Assembly: GCA_011052255.1 (NCBI GenBank)
Contig: DRJJ01000145.1
Span: 1-8,986, forward strand
From: Gammaproteobacteria bacterium
GTDB lineage: Bacteria > Pseudomonadota > Gammaproteobacteria > DRJJ01
Reading direction: 5' to 3'
Length of the DNA: 8,986 nucleotides
Made by a program: the position numbers and the translations under genes
In this document: one piece after another, positions 1 to 6,632 of the stretch
Numbering within the stretch: the stretch's first letter is position 1
How the letters are laid out: each line of letters starts with the position of its first letter
The notes under the pieces: model-generated
The model's input: the letters and a program-made list of their open reading frames with translations, nothing else
Databases searched by the model: none
Told to the model about the DNA's origin: nothing

Positions 1-1346
1 CCTACCACATCGACACGATGATGGTCTTCATGGCCAACATGGCGTGGAACTCCAGCATGAACACCTCCGAAGTACGCAACATGCTTAATGACAAGGATGA
101 AAACGGCGAGTACAAGATTCCGTTCCTGATAGTCTGTGATGCATTCCAGTCTGAAATGGTGGCCTTTGCGGACCTGGTATTACCCGACACCACCTACCTT
201 GAACGTCACGACGTGATGTCCATGCTTGACCGCCCGATCTCGGAATTCGATGGTCCGGTCGATTCGGTACGCATACCGGTATTACCCCCCACCGGTGAAT
301 GCAAACCATTCCAGGAAGTGTTGATTGAACTGGGTACACGTCTAAAACTGCCGGTATTCATGAATGAACAGGGCAAACGTAAATACCGCGATTACCCGGA
401 CTTCATCACCAACTTCGAAACCGAACCCGGTTCCGGTATCGGCTTCCTGGCCGGCTGGCGCGGCAAGGGCGGCGAAAAGTTCATGAAAGGTGAACCCAAT
501 CCAAACCAGTGGAAAATGTACGAAAAGAATAACTGCGTCTACCAGTATCACCTGCCGCGTTCATTCCAGTACATGCGCAACTGGAACCAGGGTTATCTGG
601 AATGGGCACAGGAACATCGCCTGACACGCTACGCGGAACCGATCAACATCCATATCTATTCAGAAGTGCTGCAAAAATTCCGTATGGCCGCACAGGGTAA
701 ACACGATGGCAAACAGCCTCCCGATCGTTTACGTAAACGTATCGAAACCTATTTCGACCCACTGCCGTTTTATTTCGAGCCGCTGGAGTCGCAGCTGACC
801 GACAAGCATACCTATCCGCTGAATGCGATCACGCAACGGCCGATGGCGATGTACCACTCCTGGGATTCACAGAATGCGTGGTTACGTCAGATCCATACGC
901 ACAACTATCTGCATGTTAACCCGCAAGTTGCCCGCTCTCAGGGCTTCGAAGACGGCGACTGGTTGTGGGTAGAATCACAGTGGGGCAAGGTGCGCTGCAT
1001 GTGCCGCCTGTCTGAGGCAGTTGAGCCCGGTACGGTGTGGACCTGGAATGCGATCGGCAAGGCCTCCGGTGCCTGGAACCTGACCCCGGAAGCCAATGAA
1101 TCGAAAAAAGGCTTCCTGTTGAATCATCTGATTTCGGAAGAACTGCCGGAACATGCGGACGGTGAACACCTGTCCAACTCCGACCCGATTACCGGCCAGG
1201 CTGGCTGGTATGACGTGCGGGTGCGGGTGTATAAGGCAGGTGATGATGAAGCACATGAAACTTCCCCTCAGTTCAAGACGGTAAAACCTGTGCCAGGGCA
1301 AAGTAAACGTGCGCGTTGGCTGGGGTGGTTTGCGGGGAAGAAATAG
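1..1346 (+). CDS. soeA: Sulfite dehydrogenase SoeA, molybdopterin subunit (3' part only)
   Basis: This is the C-terminal 447 codons of a DMSO-reductase-family molybdopterin oxidoreductase; the reading frame is open to the window edge (YHIDT precedes the first visible Met), so the N-terminal [4Fe-4S] domain and the Mo-ligand region lie outside. Visible landmarks are the ADLVLPDTTYLERHD segment (about nt 168-215), typical of the family's substrate/cofactor domain, and a C-terminal molybdopterin-dinucleotide-binding domain (about nt 815-1200) with THNYLHVNPQVA, GFEDGDWLWVESQWGKV and TWNAIGKASGAWNL. It ends in TAG at 1344. A ferredoxin-like B subunit and a DmsC/NrfD-type anchor follow, the layout of SoeABC, which in Allochromatium vinosum oxidises sulfite to sulfate in the cytoplasm. 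The substrate is inferred from context and overall resemblance; polysulfide/thiosulfate or tetrathionate reductase relatives share the architecture. Whether a Tat signal is present cannot be seen. Confidence 0.8.
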   Translation, partial: YHIDTMMVFMANMAWNSSMNTSEVRNMLNDKDENGEYKIPFLIVCDAFQSEMVAFADLVLPDTTYLERHDVMSMLDRPISEFDGPVDSVRIPVLPPTGECKPFQEVLIELGTRLKLPVFMNEQGKRKYRDYPDFITNFETEPGSGIGFLAGWRGKGGEKFMKGEPNPNQWKMYEKNNCVYQYHLPRSFQYMRNWNQGYLEWAQEHRLTRYAEPINIHIYSEVLQKFRMAAQGKHDGKQPPDRLRKRIETYFDPLPFYFEPLESQLTDKHTYPLNAITQRPMAMYHSWDSQNAWLRQIHTHNYLHVNPQVARSQGFEDGDWLWVESQWGKVRCMCRLSEAVEPGTVWTWNAIGKASGAWNLTPEANESKKGFLLNHLISEELPEHADGEHLSNSDPITGQAGWYDVRVRVYKAGDDEAHETSPQFKTVKPVPGQSKRARWLGWFAGKK

Positions 1347-1414
1347 TAACAATTAATAAGCGGGTGATGTAAGGGCTATTGATCCCCTCGGCAACTGCTC
1401 CTGCGTTGCACTAC

Positions 1415-1434
1415 CGACGGCGTCCATGCCGTCG
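1415..1434. repeat. REP-like palindrome in the soeA-soeB gap
   Basis: A perfect 7-bp stem, CGACGGC at 1415-1421 and GCCGTCG at 1428-1434, encloses the loop GTCCAT. Just upstream GCAAC (1391-1395) and GTTGC (1405-1409) form a second, weaker stem. No T-run follows, so it is not a classical intrinsic terminator for soeA. The same GACGGC/GTCCAT core recurs inverted at 1523-1548, which suggests a dispersed extragenic palindrome present as an inverted pair. From memory, text like this 1380-1440 stretch is scattered through intergenic regions of some gammaproteobacteria; copy number here cannot be tested. Confidence 0.6.
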
Positions 1435-1489
1435 TCACCAAGGCGGGAGAGGGGGCTACCAGGACGGCAATGAATAAATACATCAAGCC

Positions 1490-1607
1490 GTACCTTTTCT
1501 GGCCGGACTATCGGTTACAGACCGTCGGCAGCATGGACGCTGCCGTCGAGCGCACACGGATGTGTTCACAGCGCGTCTGTAACCGATAGTCCGGCCAGGA
1601 AAGGTAC
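1490..1607. repeat. Long inverted repeat (33-bp arms), MITE-like, inside the soe locus
   Basis: The arm at 1490-1522 and the arm at 1575-1607 are reverse complements over 33 bases with one mismatch, which would be a G-U pair in RNA. The arms begin and end with GTACC/GGTAC and share the core GGCCGGACTATCGGTTACAG. The 52-base centre holds its own hairpin (1523-1548) and a short CACA/TGTG stem (1553-1564). Long terminal repeats, small size (118 bases) and absence of a coding gene fit a miniature non-autonomous element or a composite extragenic repeat. No target-site duplication is evident at the ends. If transcribed with soe it would form a very stable branched stem only 53 bases before the soeB start, so it could affect mRNA processing or coupling between A and B. 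Those roles are inference. Confidence 0.75.
1523..1548. repeat. Inner hairpin of the inverted repeat, inverted partner of the REP-like palindrome
   Basis: CGTCGGCAGC (1523-1532) pairs with GCTGCCGTCG (1539-1548) with a single T/T mismatch, leaving a six-base loop ATGGAC. The loop is the exact complement of the GTCCAT loop of the upstream palindrome at 1415-1434, because the two are related units in opposite orientation. In one transcript the loops could pair with each other (kissing interaction); this is structural inference only. Confidence 0.6.
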
Positions 1608-1660
1608 ACATTACGTATCTCATTACCTGAAACGAACACGACATACAAACGGTTAACAAC

Positions 1661-2392
1661 ATGACACAACTAGCACTGGTTATCGATCTGAACGTCTGCG
1701 TAGGCTGCCATGCCTGCGTCACGTCCTGCAAACAGTGGAACACCTCGGGGCCAGCCGGCTTTATGTCGGATGACAACCCCTATGACAAGGACCCGAACGG
1801 CACCTTCTTTAATCGCGTCCAGTCGTTCGAGATCGGTGAGTTTCCTAAGACCGAAATGGTTCATTTCCCGAAGAGCTGCCTGCACTGCGAAGATCCGCCA
1901 TGCGTACCGGTGTGCCCGACCGGCGCCAGCTACAAACGCGAAGAAGATGGCATCGTACTGGTGGACTATGACAAATGTATCGGCTGCAAATACTGCTCAT
2001 GGGCCTGCCCTTATGGTGCACGTGAACTGGATGAACACCAGAAAGTCATGAAAAAATGCACACTGTGCGTCGACCGGATTTATGACGAGACGCTGCCGGA
2101 AGCAGAACGTAAACCAGCCTGCGTACTGGCCTGTCCAACCAGCGCGCGCCTGTTTGGTGACGTGCACGACCCGGACTCGCAGGTATCAACCGCGATACGT
2201 GAAGAAGGGGGTTATGCACTAATGCCGGAATGGGGCACCAAGCCGGCCAACCACTATCTGCCTCGGCGCAAACAGCACATCAAGATCCATGAAGATGAAT
2301 TGATCCGTGCAGATAACCCGCTCAAGAAAGAAGGTGTTAAACCACGCACGATTATTGATGAACCGACACTGGATGATATTACAAGCTGGTAA
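1661..2392 (+). CDS. soeB: Sulfite dehydrogenase SoeB, four-cluster ferredoxin subunit
   Basis: This 243-residue electron-transfer subunit would carry electrons from the molybdenum subunit to the membrane anchor on the cytoplasmic side. Sixteen cysteines fall in four complete cluster sets: 13/16/19/23 (CVGCHACVTSC), 73/76/81/85 (CLHCEDPPCVPVC), 106/109/112/116 (CIGCKYCSWAC) and 133/136/154/158 (CTLC...CVLAC). This is the DmsB/PsrB/TtrB-like pattern for four [4Fe-4S] centres, and none is missing. There is no signal peptide, as expected for a subunit that stays in the cytoplasm or travels with its partner. The ATG at 1661 has no convincing Shine-Dalgarno sequence, only a weak ACGG about 8 bases upstream. 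It is separated from soeA by 314 bases filled by repeats and from the anchor gene by 57 bases. The B-subunit role is secure; assignment to Soe rests on the neighbours. Confidence 0.85.
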   Translation: MTQLALVIDLNVCVGCHACVTSCKQWNTSGPAGFMSDDNPYDKDPNGTFFNRVQSFEIGEFPKTEMVHFPKSCLHCEDPPCVPVCPTGASYKREEDGIVLVDYDKCIGCKYCSWACPYGARELDEHQKVMKKCTLCVDRIYDETLPEAERKPACVLACPTSARLFGDVHDPDSQVSTAIREEGGYALMPEWGTKPANHYLPRRKQHIKIHEDELIRADNPLKKEGVKPRTIIDEPTLDDITSW

Positions 2393-2449
2393 ACACCCGC
2401 TTGCTATCACTGATTAAACTGACCTAAATATTTTGTACCTGGAGTCAAT

Positions 2450-3427
2450 ATGCACCCGGCCTTTTCTGTTATTTTTCTAACCACCCTGATTGGCGCAGGT
2501 CAGGGGTTATTTCTGGCATTAGTGACCGGGCAGAGCTACGCGGCTGTCGGCCTGGTGAATGTCACCAATCCTAATGAGTTCTATACATACGGCAGTATCG
2601 TCGCCATACTGTTTCTGATTGCCGGTCTGGGCGCATCGTTCTTTCACCTGGGGCGACCGGAACGTGCATGGCGTTCGGCTGCCCGCTGGCGCACATCCTG
2701 GTTATCACGCGAAGTTATCGTCCTGCCCATATTTATGTCGATGGTATTCGCATACGGTCTGCTGCATTACTTTAACTGGGATCCAAATATACTCGGAGCA
2801 GAACAGCCACTACAGGGACAGCTGTCATTATTCATCGGCATTATCGGTGCCGTTGTTTGTTTTGCATTGTTCCTGTCCACCGGCATGATATACGCCTGCA
2901 TGAAATTTCTTCAGGAATGGTATACACCGCTAACCGTGATCAATTACACCTTGCTGGGTAGTGCATCCGGTTTCATGCTGGCCACCTTGCATGCGGCCAT
3001 TTACGAACCCGGCCTGACCAGCCTGTATGGCGTATGGGCAACCATTATTACCCTGGTGGCACTGCTGACACGCCTGGCCAGCCTCTATCGCAACGCACGC
3101 ATAAAATATAAATCCTCGATGCAAAGCGCTATTGGCGTACGTCATAACAATATCGACCAGAAAGCGATGGGCATGATGGGTGGCTCATTCAACACACGTG
3201 AGTTCTTTCACGGTGCAAGCCCGTTCTGGTTTCGTTCGATACGCTGGACATTCCTGATCATGACCTTCCCTGTGCCACTGGCATTCCTGTGGGCGGGTCT
3301 GGAAACAGGCATTCAGGTATTTCTGCTGCTGGCATTTATCAGCCAGTATCTTGGCCTGATCGCCGAACGCTGGTTCTTTTTTGCGCAAGCCAATCACCCG
3401 CAGAACATTTATTACCAGGCTATCTAA
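2450..3427 (+). CDS. soeC: Sulfite dehydrogenase SoeC, membrane anchor and quinone-reducing subunit
   Basis: A 325-residue polytopic membrane protein of the DmsC/NrfD-like anchor group. By eye, eight hydrophobic segments lie near residues 6-26, 48-67, 89-108, 125-149, 162-184, 190-212, 266-284 and 288-311. The loop after helix 2 carries FHLGRPERAW, a motif typical of DmsC-type anchors (the H-LG-P signature), and GHGASPFW-like residues (HGASPFWFRSIRW, 254-266) precede helix 7. It would bind the A-B pair to the inner face of the cytoplasmic membrane and deliver electrons to quinone. The start is supported by GGAG at 2441-2444, five bases before the ATG. It is the last gene of the soe unit; a hairpin and a convergent gene follow. 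Confidence 0.82.
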   Translation: MHPAFSVIFLTTLIGAGQGLFLALVTGQSYAAVGLVNVTNPNEFYTYGSIVAILFLIAGLGASFFHLGRPERAWRSAARWRTSWLSREVIVLPIFMSMVFAYGLLHYFNWDPNILGAEQPLQGQLSLFIGIIGAVVCFALFLSTGMIYACMKFLQEWYTPLTVINYTLLGSASGFMLATLHAAIYEPGLTSLYGVWATIITLVALLTRLASLYRNARIKYKSSMQSAIGVRHNNIDQKAMGMMGGSFNTREFFHGASPFWFRSIRWTFLIMTFPVPLAFLWAGLETGIQVFLLLAFISQYLGLIAERWFFFAQANHPQNIYYQAI

Positions 3428-3438
3428 CTATCCGGCGA

Positions 3439-3471
3439 TGCGTAGCGGGGTTTAAAACATCTCGCTACGCA
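3439..3471. terminator. Terminator-like hairpin between convergent genes
   Basis: TGCGTAGCG (3439-3447) and CGCTACGCA (3463-3471) form a perfect 9-bp stem around a 15-base, A/T-rich loop. It sits in the 51-base gap between the end of soeC and the end of the minus-strand sensor kinase. No clear U-tract follows on either strand, so it may act as a bidirectional stop for RNA polymerase or only as an mRNA 3'-end stabiliser. Confidence 0.5.
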
Positions 3472-3478
3472 CCACCGT

Positions 3479-5320
3479 TTATTCCACTTGCTGCCCCAGG
3501 CTAAAATTAAACACAGCACCCTGGTTCACTTCTCCTTCAGCCCAGATCCGGCCACCATGTCGCTCAATAATACGGAACACCGTTGCCAGACCAATCCCGG
3601 TACCGACAAAATCCTTATCCTCATGCAAACGTTCAAACACCCCGAATAGTTTGCTCGCATACTTCATATCAAAACCCGCGCCATTGTCACGTAATGTATA
3701 AACAGTAAGACCCTCTGCGTTCATCTGGTGGCTGAATTCAATGACAGCCTGATCCTCCCTGACAGAGTAATTCCAGGCATTTTGTAACAGATTTTCCAGT
3801 ACAATCTGCATCAGGCCCGGATCACATTCCACAGGCGGCGTGTCCTGAATAATAAAATCGACACTTCGCTGCGTATCACTTTCCCGCAGGTGGGTAGCTA
3901 CCGTTCTGGCCATGTCGCTCAAATCTGTCTCCAGTATTTTCATTTCCTTACGGGATATTCTTGAAAGATTCAGCATGTCATCTATTAACACCGACATGCG
4001 CTGCGTTGAAGCCCGAATACGGTTTAGATAATTTTGACCATCCGCATCAAGCTGTGACATATGATCTTCCAGCAACACCTTGCTGAAACCATCAATTCTT
4101 CTCAGTGGTGCACGTAAATCATGTGACACAGAATAGCTGAATGCCTCCATTTCCTTATTGGCCCGCTTCAGTTCATGAGTGCGCTCATTAACCAGATCTT
4201 CAAGATGAAGTCGGTAGCGCTTAAGCTCATCCTCTGTATGCAGGCGCATAGTAATATCGTTTAACGCAACGGTGTATATGACGCTGTCATCAAAATCCAT
4301 CCTGGATATCGATGCCTCAATAGGGAACTCGGTACCATCTTTGCGCAGTGCACTGATATAATCACGCTGCATGGCAGGCCGCATGGCAGCGGACTCTTCA
4401 CCAAAATCACGCACCATGCTGCTATGTGAATGGCGAAAGCGTTCGGGTATCAGCATATCAAGACTACGTCCCATCACCTCATCTGAACGATAGCCAAAAG
4501 ATTTTTCGGCCTGATGATTAAACAAGATTATGGAATAATCACTGTCAATAGAAATAATGACATTGCCGACCACATTCAGTATGCCGTCTGTCCTGGCCAT
4601 GTTCTGCTCAAGTGAGTCCTGCGAGGACTCGATCACTTCCAGCAGCTGGTTAAAGCTACGGTAGAGCACACCCACTTCATCCTGATGCGCGGTGAACAGT
4701 CTCTTTGAGTAATCCTGCTCGGTTGCTATCTGGTCAACACTTTTGCTCAATTCCAGTATTGGTCTGGAAAAAAAACGTGGTATCCAGTAACCCGCGATTA
4801 AAAACAACAGTATAAAAATCATAACTACAGCGGCAACCAGACGATAGTAATCCTGCTCCCTCGCAACCAGCTCTTCTGTCGACAGGCTCATGTAAATGGT
4901 GCCATAGCGCGTACCTTGATAGGCAACTGGATGGTACAAATCTATAGACAGAGGGTTTAATCGTGCGCCATCAGCTTGTAACTTCGGTGGGGTGAGTTGT
5001 TGTGTTCCATCTTGCTGGTAGCCAAACACCAGCTCACCCTCGGGGTTATAAACATAAGACGCCTGTACTCTGGGTAGCGACTCCAGTTTGGTAACCACAT
5101 CAGCAGCATCTTCTGCCCGGCCAAAAACGATGACCTTCACAAGATCCTGGCTGATGACAGCAACATCCGACTGCGCCGTTTTGATTGCATCCGCACGCAA
5201 TTTGCCAATATCTGTATAAATTATGATCAGAAAGCCTCCTACCGAAACCAGTGTCGCCACTACAAAATTCGCCATGACCAGCTTGGTCCGTATAGGCATT
5301 TTTCTGAACATCGAAAACAT
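3479..5320 (-). CDS. Membrane sensor histidine kinase (CHASE8-like, HAMP, PAS, HisKA, HATPase)
   Basis: This 613-residue hybrid-free sensor kinase has a first membrane helix at about 14-36, an extracytoplasmic domain at about 37-158 resembling CHASE8 (YVYNPEGELVFGY at 89-101), a second helix at about 161-180 and a HAMP linker at about 181-235. A PAS/PAC unit follows at about 242-360 (FNHQAEKSFGY; RKDGTEFPIEASISR). The kinase core has phosphoacceptor His400 in SYSVSHDLRAPLRRIDGF, N-box NLLQNAWNYS (510-519), G1 DNGAGFD (545-551) and G2 GTGIGLA (573-579), all intact. The HisKA block is of the type common in phytochrome-like kinases. The start at 5320 has GAGGG seven bases upstream on the minus strand. 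No response regulator gene lies next to it, so it is an orphan within this window; its signal and target are unknown. It may be co-transcribed from the cupin/rhodanese direction (99-base gap). Confidence 0.9.
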   Translation of the reverse strand: MFSMFRKMPIRTKLVMANFVVATLVSVGGFLIIIYTDIGKLRADAIKTAQSDVAVISQDLVKVIVFGRAEDAADVVTKLESLPRVQASYVYNPEGELVFGYQQDGTQQLTPPKLQADGARLNPLSIDLYHPVAYQGTRYGTIYMSLSTEELVAREQDYYRLVAAVVMIFILLFLIAGYWIPRFFSRPILELSKSVDQIATEQDYSKRLFTAHQDEVGVLYRSFNQLLEVIESSQDSLEQNMARTDGILNVVGNVIISIDSDYSIILFNHQAEKSFGYRSDEVMGRSLDMLIPERFRHSHSSMVRDFGEESAAMRPAMQRDYISALRKDGTEFPIEASISRMDFDDSVIYTVALNDITMRLHTEDELKRYRLHLEDLVNERTHELKRANKEMEAFSYSVSHDLRAPLRRIDGFSKVLLEDHMSQLDADGQNYLNRIRASTQRMSVLIDDMLNLSRISRKEMKILETDLSDMARTVATHLRESDTQRSVDFIIQDTPPVECDPGLMQIVLENLLQNAWNYSVREDQAVIEFSHQMNAEGLTVYTLRDNGAGFDMKYASKLFGVFERLHEDKDFVGTGIGLATVFRIIERHGGRIWAEGEVNQGAVFNFSLGQQVE

Positions 5321-5322
5321 CT

Positions 5323-5339
5323 GTTACCCTCGAGGGAAC
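5323..5339 (-). promoter_or_regulatory. Possible SD-masking hairpin ahead of the sensor kinase
   Basis: On the minus strand GTTCCC (5339-5334) can pair with GGG and AAC (5329-5327 and 5325-5323, bulged T at 5326) around the tetraloop TCGA. The 3' side contains the GAGGG ribosome-binding site of the kinase that starts at 5320. At DNA level the centre is the 10-base palindrome CCCTCGAGGG (5327-5336), which could instead be an operator half of something. It may limit translation; this is a structural inference from a short stem. Confidence 0.25.
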
Positions 5340-5419
5340 CTAAGATTAATTACTATCTTGTCGTCTGTGTTTTTTGTATTAATCAGCAATCTGTTCTGTA
5401 ATTAATGCGAAAACATTAT

Positions 5420-6050
5420 TTATTTTTCTATTGGTAAATCTGCATCATTTCCCCATTCAGACCATGAACCATCATAGTGTGACACATCGTAGCCAGGCTC
5501 GCGCAGAATAAAATAAGTGAATGAGGATTGCCTGCCCTTGTTACAATATGTAATTGTTTTTTTGACTTGTCTACACCCCTGTAGACCTGCTTTAATTCAT
5601 CAAATGGCTTGATCGTTGACATCCTGTTTACATCCTTAATATTTCGATCCCAGGGGATATTGATTGCTGATGGAATATGACCTGCCCGCGCTGACTTGCT
5701 GACCTTCCCGCTATACTCATCCGTTGTGCGCGCATCGAGTATTATCTTGCTGTCGTCTTCTGTAGCTAGCAGGGTGTGTAAGCGGGTAGCAAGTCGTCGC
5801 GGCTGTATAGCCGCTACATATTGCCTGGCTTCTGGCTTCGCCTCGACCCGAGGTAACAGGATAATTTTTAATAAGCCGGGGTGGATTGGGGCTAAAGGTA
5901 CTGTCTACCGGTATATTCACCGCACCACTTATATGACCAGACAGATACGCCTCCCTCTCCCTTACATCCAGCACAACGAGATCTTTATTATTAATAATGC
6001 TGCGTTAACCAGTCAGCATCAAAAACAGCAATATAAACCAGTATAGTCAT
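5420..6050 (-). pseudogene. Broken thiosulfate sulfurtransferase (two-domain rhodanese) gene
   Basis: Three reading frames together spell a rhodanese. Frame one, from ATG at 6050, gives VFDADWLTQHY and stops near 5991. Frame two continues with NNKDLVVLDVREREAYLSGH and SGAVNIPVDSTF (about 5990-5890), the start of the N-terminal rhodanese domain. Frame three (about 5880-5557) gives the linker and second domain: KIILDARTTDEYSG, RAGHIPSAINIPWDRN, DELKQVYRGVDKSKK. After a further shift in an A7 run (5557-5563) the original frame resumes with TITYCNKGRQSSFTYFILR and YDGSWSEWGNDADLPIEK, ending in TAA at 5420. CNKGRQ is the six-residue catalytic loop with the persulfide cysteine. Most of the first domain (roughly 70-80 residues by comparison with the family) is absent between frames two and three. 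Stops, shifts and a deletion in about 630 bases beside intact genes indicate real decay rather than read error. It lies 47 bases after the cupin gene and was probably in one operon with it. Confidence 0.85.
5557..5563 (-). other. A7 run at the last frameshift of the rhodanese remnant
   Basis: On the minus strand the codons TCA AAA AAA CAA contain seven A residues. In the frame coming from upstream the protein runs on into nonsense to a TAG at 5430-5428; one base back it reads ACA ATT ACA TAT TGT, which restores the catalytic-loop cysteine. A AAA AAA matches the X XXY YYZ pattern of a -1 slippery heptamer and is also a substrate for transcriptional slippage. A single-base loss from an A8 run explains it equally well. 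Confidence 0.5.
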
Positions 6051-6097
6051 CTGGCCAATAAAAGATATGTCACGAAACAGGGGGCTCCATCAAGACT

Positions 6098-6460
6098 TTA
6101 CTCCAGCTGAACATATCGCTCCTGTCTGAAACGTGGTGTGCAAATACAGATAAATACCAGATCCTGATCGCCTGTATTAGTGATTTTCTGCGTCTGTCCA
6201 TCTCCTATCACCACCACGTCCATTTCACAGACCGCAACCGGCCCCTCGCCGGCTATCATCACCTCACCTTGTCCGGACAGAATGACATAACGCTCAATGA
6301 TACCTGTCAGCTTATGCAAACTGGTGGTTACCCCCGGCTCGACCCGGGCACGCGCAACTGAACATTTTGGATCCTTATCGTTGTTATGGATTTCCACTAT
6401 ATGGCAACGTTCCTGTGTTACGAATTCGGTGTTCACATCAAACCTGGATATCATCTTCAT
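6098..6460 (-). CDS. Small single-domain cupin protein
   Basis: A 120-residue (or 118-residue) protein that is one cupin beta-barrel. Motif 1 is seen as PGVTTSLHKLTGIIERYVILSGQGEV (in two parts: PGVTTSLH at 42-49, then IERYVILSGQGEV at 55-67) and motif 2 as DVVVIGDGQTQKITNTG (81-97), followed by DLVFICICTPRF. Of the usual metal-ligand set (HxH, E, H) only His49 and Glu56 are evident: the second His of HxH is Leu51 and the motif-2 His is a Gln. Metal binding is therefore uncertain, and a small-molecule-binding or structural role is possible. AAGGG at 6465-6461 abuts the first ATG but stands six bases before a second ATG at 6454, so translation probably begins at Met3. It precedes the rhodanese remnant by 47 bases and is divergent from the second sensor kinase. 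The biological role is not known. Confidence 0.85.
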   Translation of the reverse strand: MKMISRFDVNTEFVTQERCHIVEIHNNDKDPKCSVARARVEPGVTTSLHKLTGIIERYVILSGQGEVMIAGEGPVAVCEMDVVVIGDGQTQKITNTGDQDLVFICICTPRFRQERYVQLE

Positions 6461-6558
6461 CCCTTATTCACAATTTTTTCAAGATGGATACATACGTAAT
6501 TACCCTGCGACAGCTAACCACCTATACACACATATACCCGTTACTGTACCCCGACTCT

Positions 6559-6587
6559 TTGCCAAAGCAGCACGTTTAAGGTAGTTT
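6559..6587 (+). promoter_or_regulatory. Candidate sigma-70 promoter for the kinase/regulator pair
   Basis: TTGCCA (6559-6564, five of six to TTGACA) is followed after 17 bases by TAGTTT (6582-6587), a poor -10. It lies in the 172-base divergent spacer between the cupin and the second kinase, upstream of both possible kinase starts. No clear operator repeat was found in the spacer, and the cupin promoter on the other strand could not be picked out with confidence. Confidence 0.25.
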
Positions 6588-6632
6588 TGAACACGCTATG
6601 CAGAACTTACCACATCGCAATCATCCACACTC

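Noticed and set aside
975..1352. 125-codon ORF antisense to the end of soeA
   Set aside because: It lies opposite a well-conserved coding region, has low-complexity proline/histidine-rich translation and no ribosome-binding site; a shadow frame.
1391..1440. Intrinsic terminator for soeA
   Set aside because: The stems are GC-rich but no U-run follows, and soeB needs the same transcript unless it has its own promoter; called a repeat instead.
1470..1589. 39-codon ORF starting ATG with AGGA five bases upstream, running through the inverted repeat
   Set aside because: Its sequence is dictated by the palindromic DNA, its composition is unlike a folded peptide, and it stops inside the right arm. 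More likely a by-product of the repeat.
1..3427. Reading the A-B-C genes as DMSO, polysulfide/thiosulfate or tetrathionate reductase
   Set aside because: The architecture alone would allow it, but the A-subunit C-terminus and the B-C wording look closest to SoeABC, and the neighbouring sulfurtransferase remnant fits sulfur oxidation. The N-terminal half, which would settle it, is outside the window.
5696..6046. 116-codon + strand ORF over the rhodanese remnant
   Set aside because: The opposite strand spells recognisable rhodanese motifs in three frames; the + strand translation resembles nothing and arises from loss of the original frame.
6461..6632. Riboswitch, small RNA or operator in the divergent spacer
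   Set aside because: No strong stem, no inverted repeat of operator length and no recognisable riboswitch core; only a weak promoter candidate could be supported.
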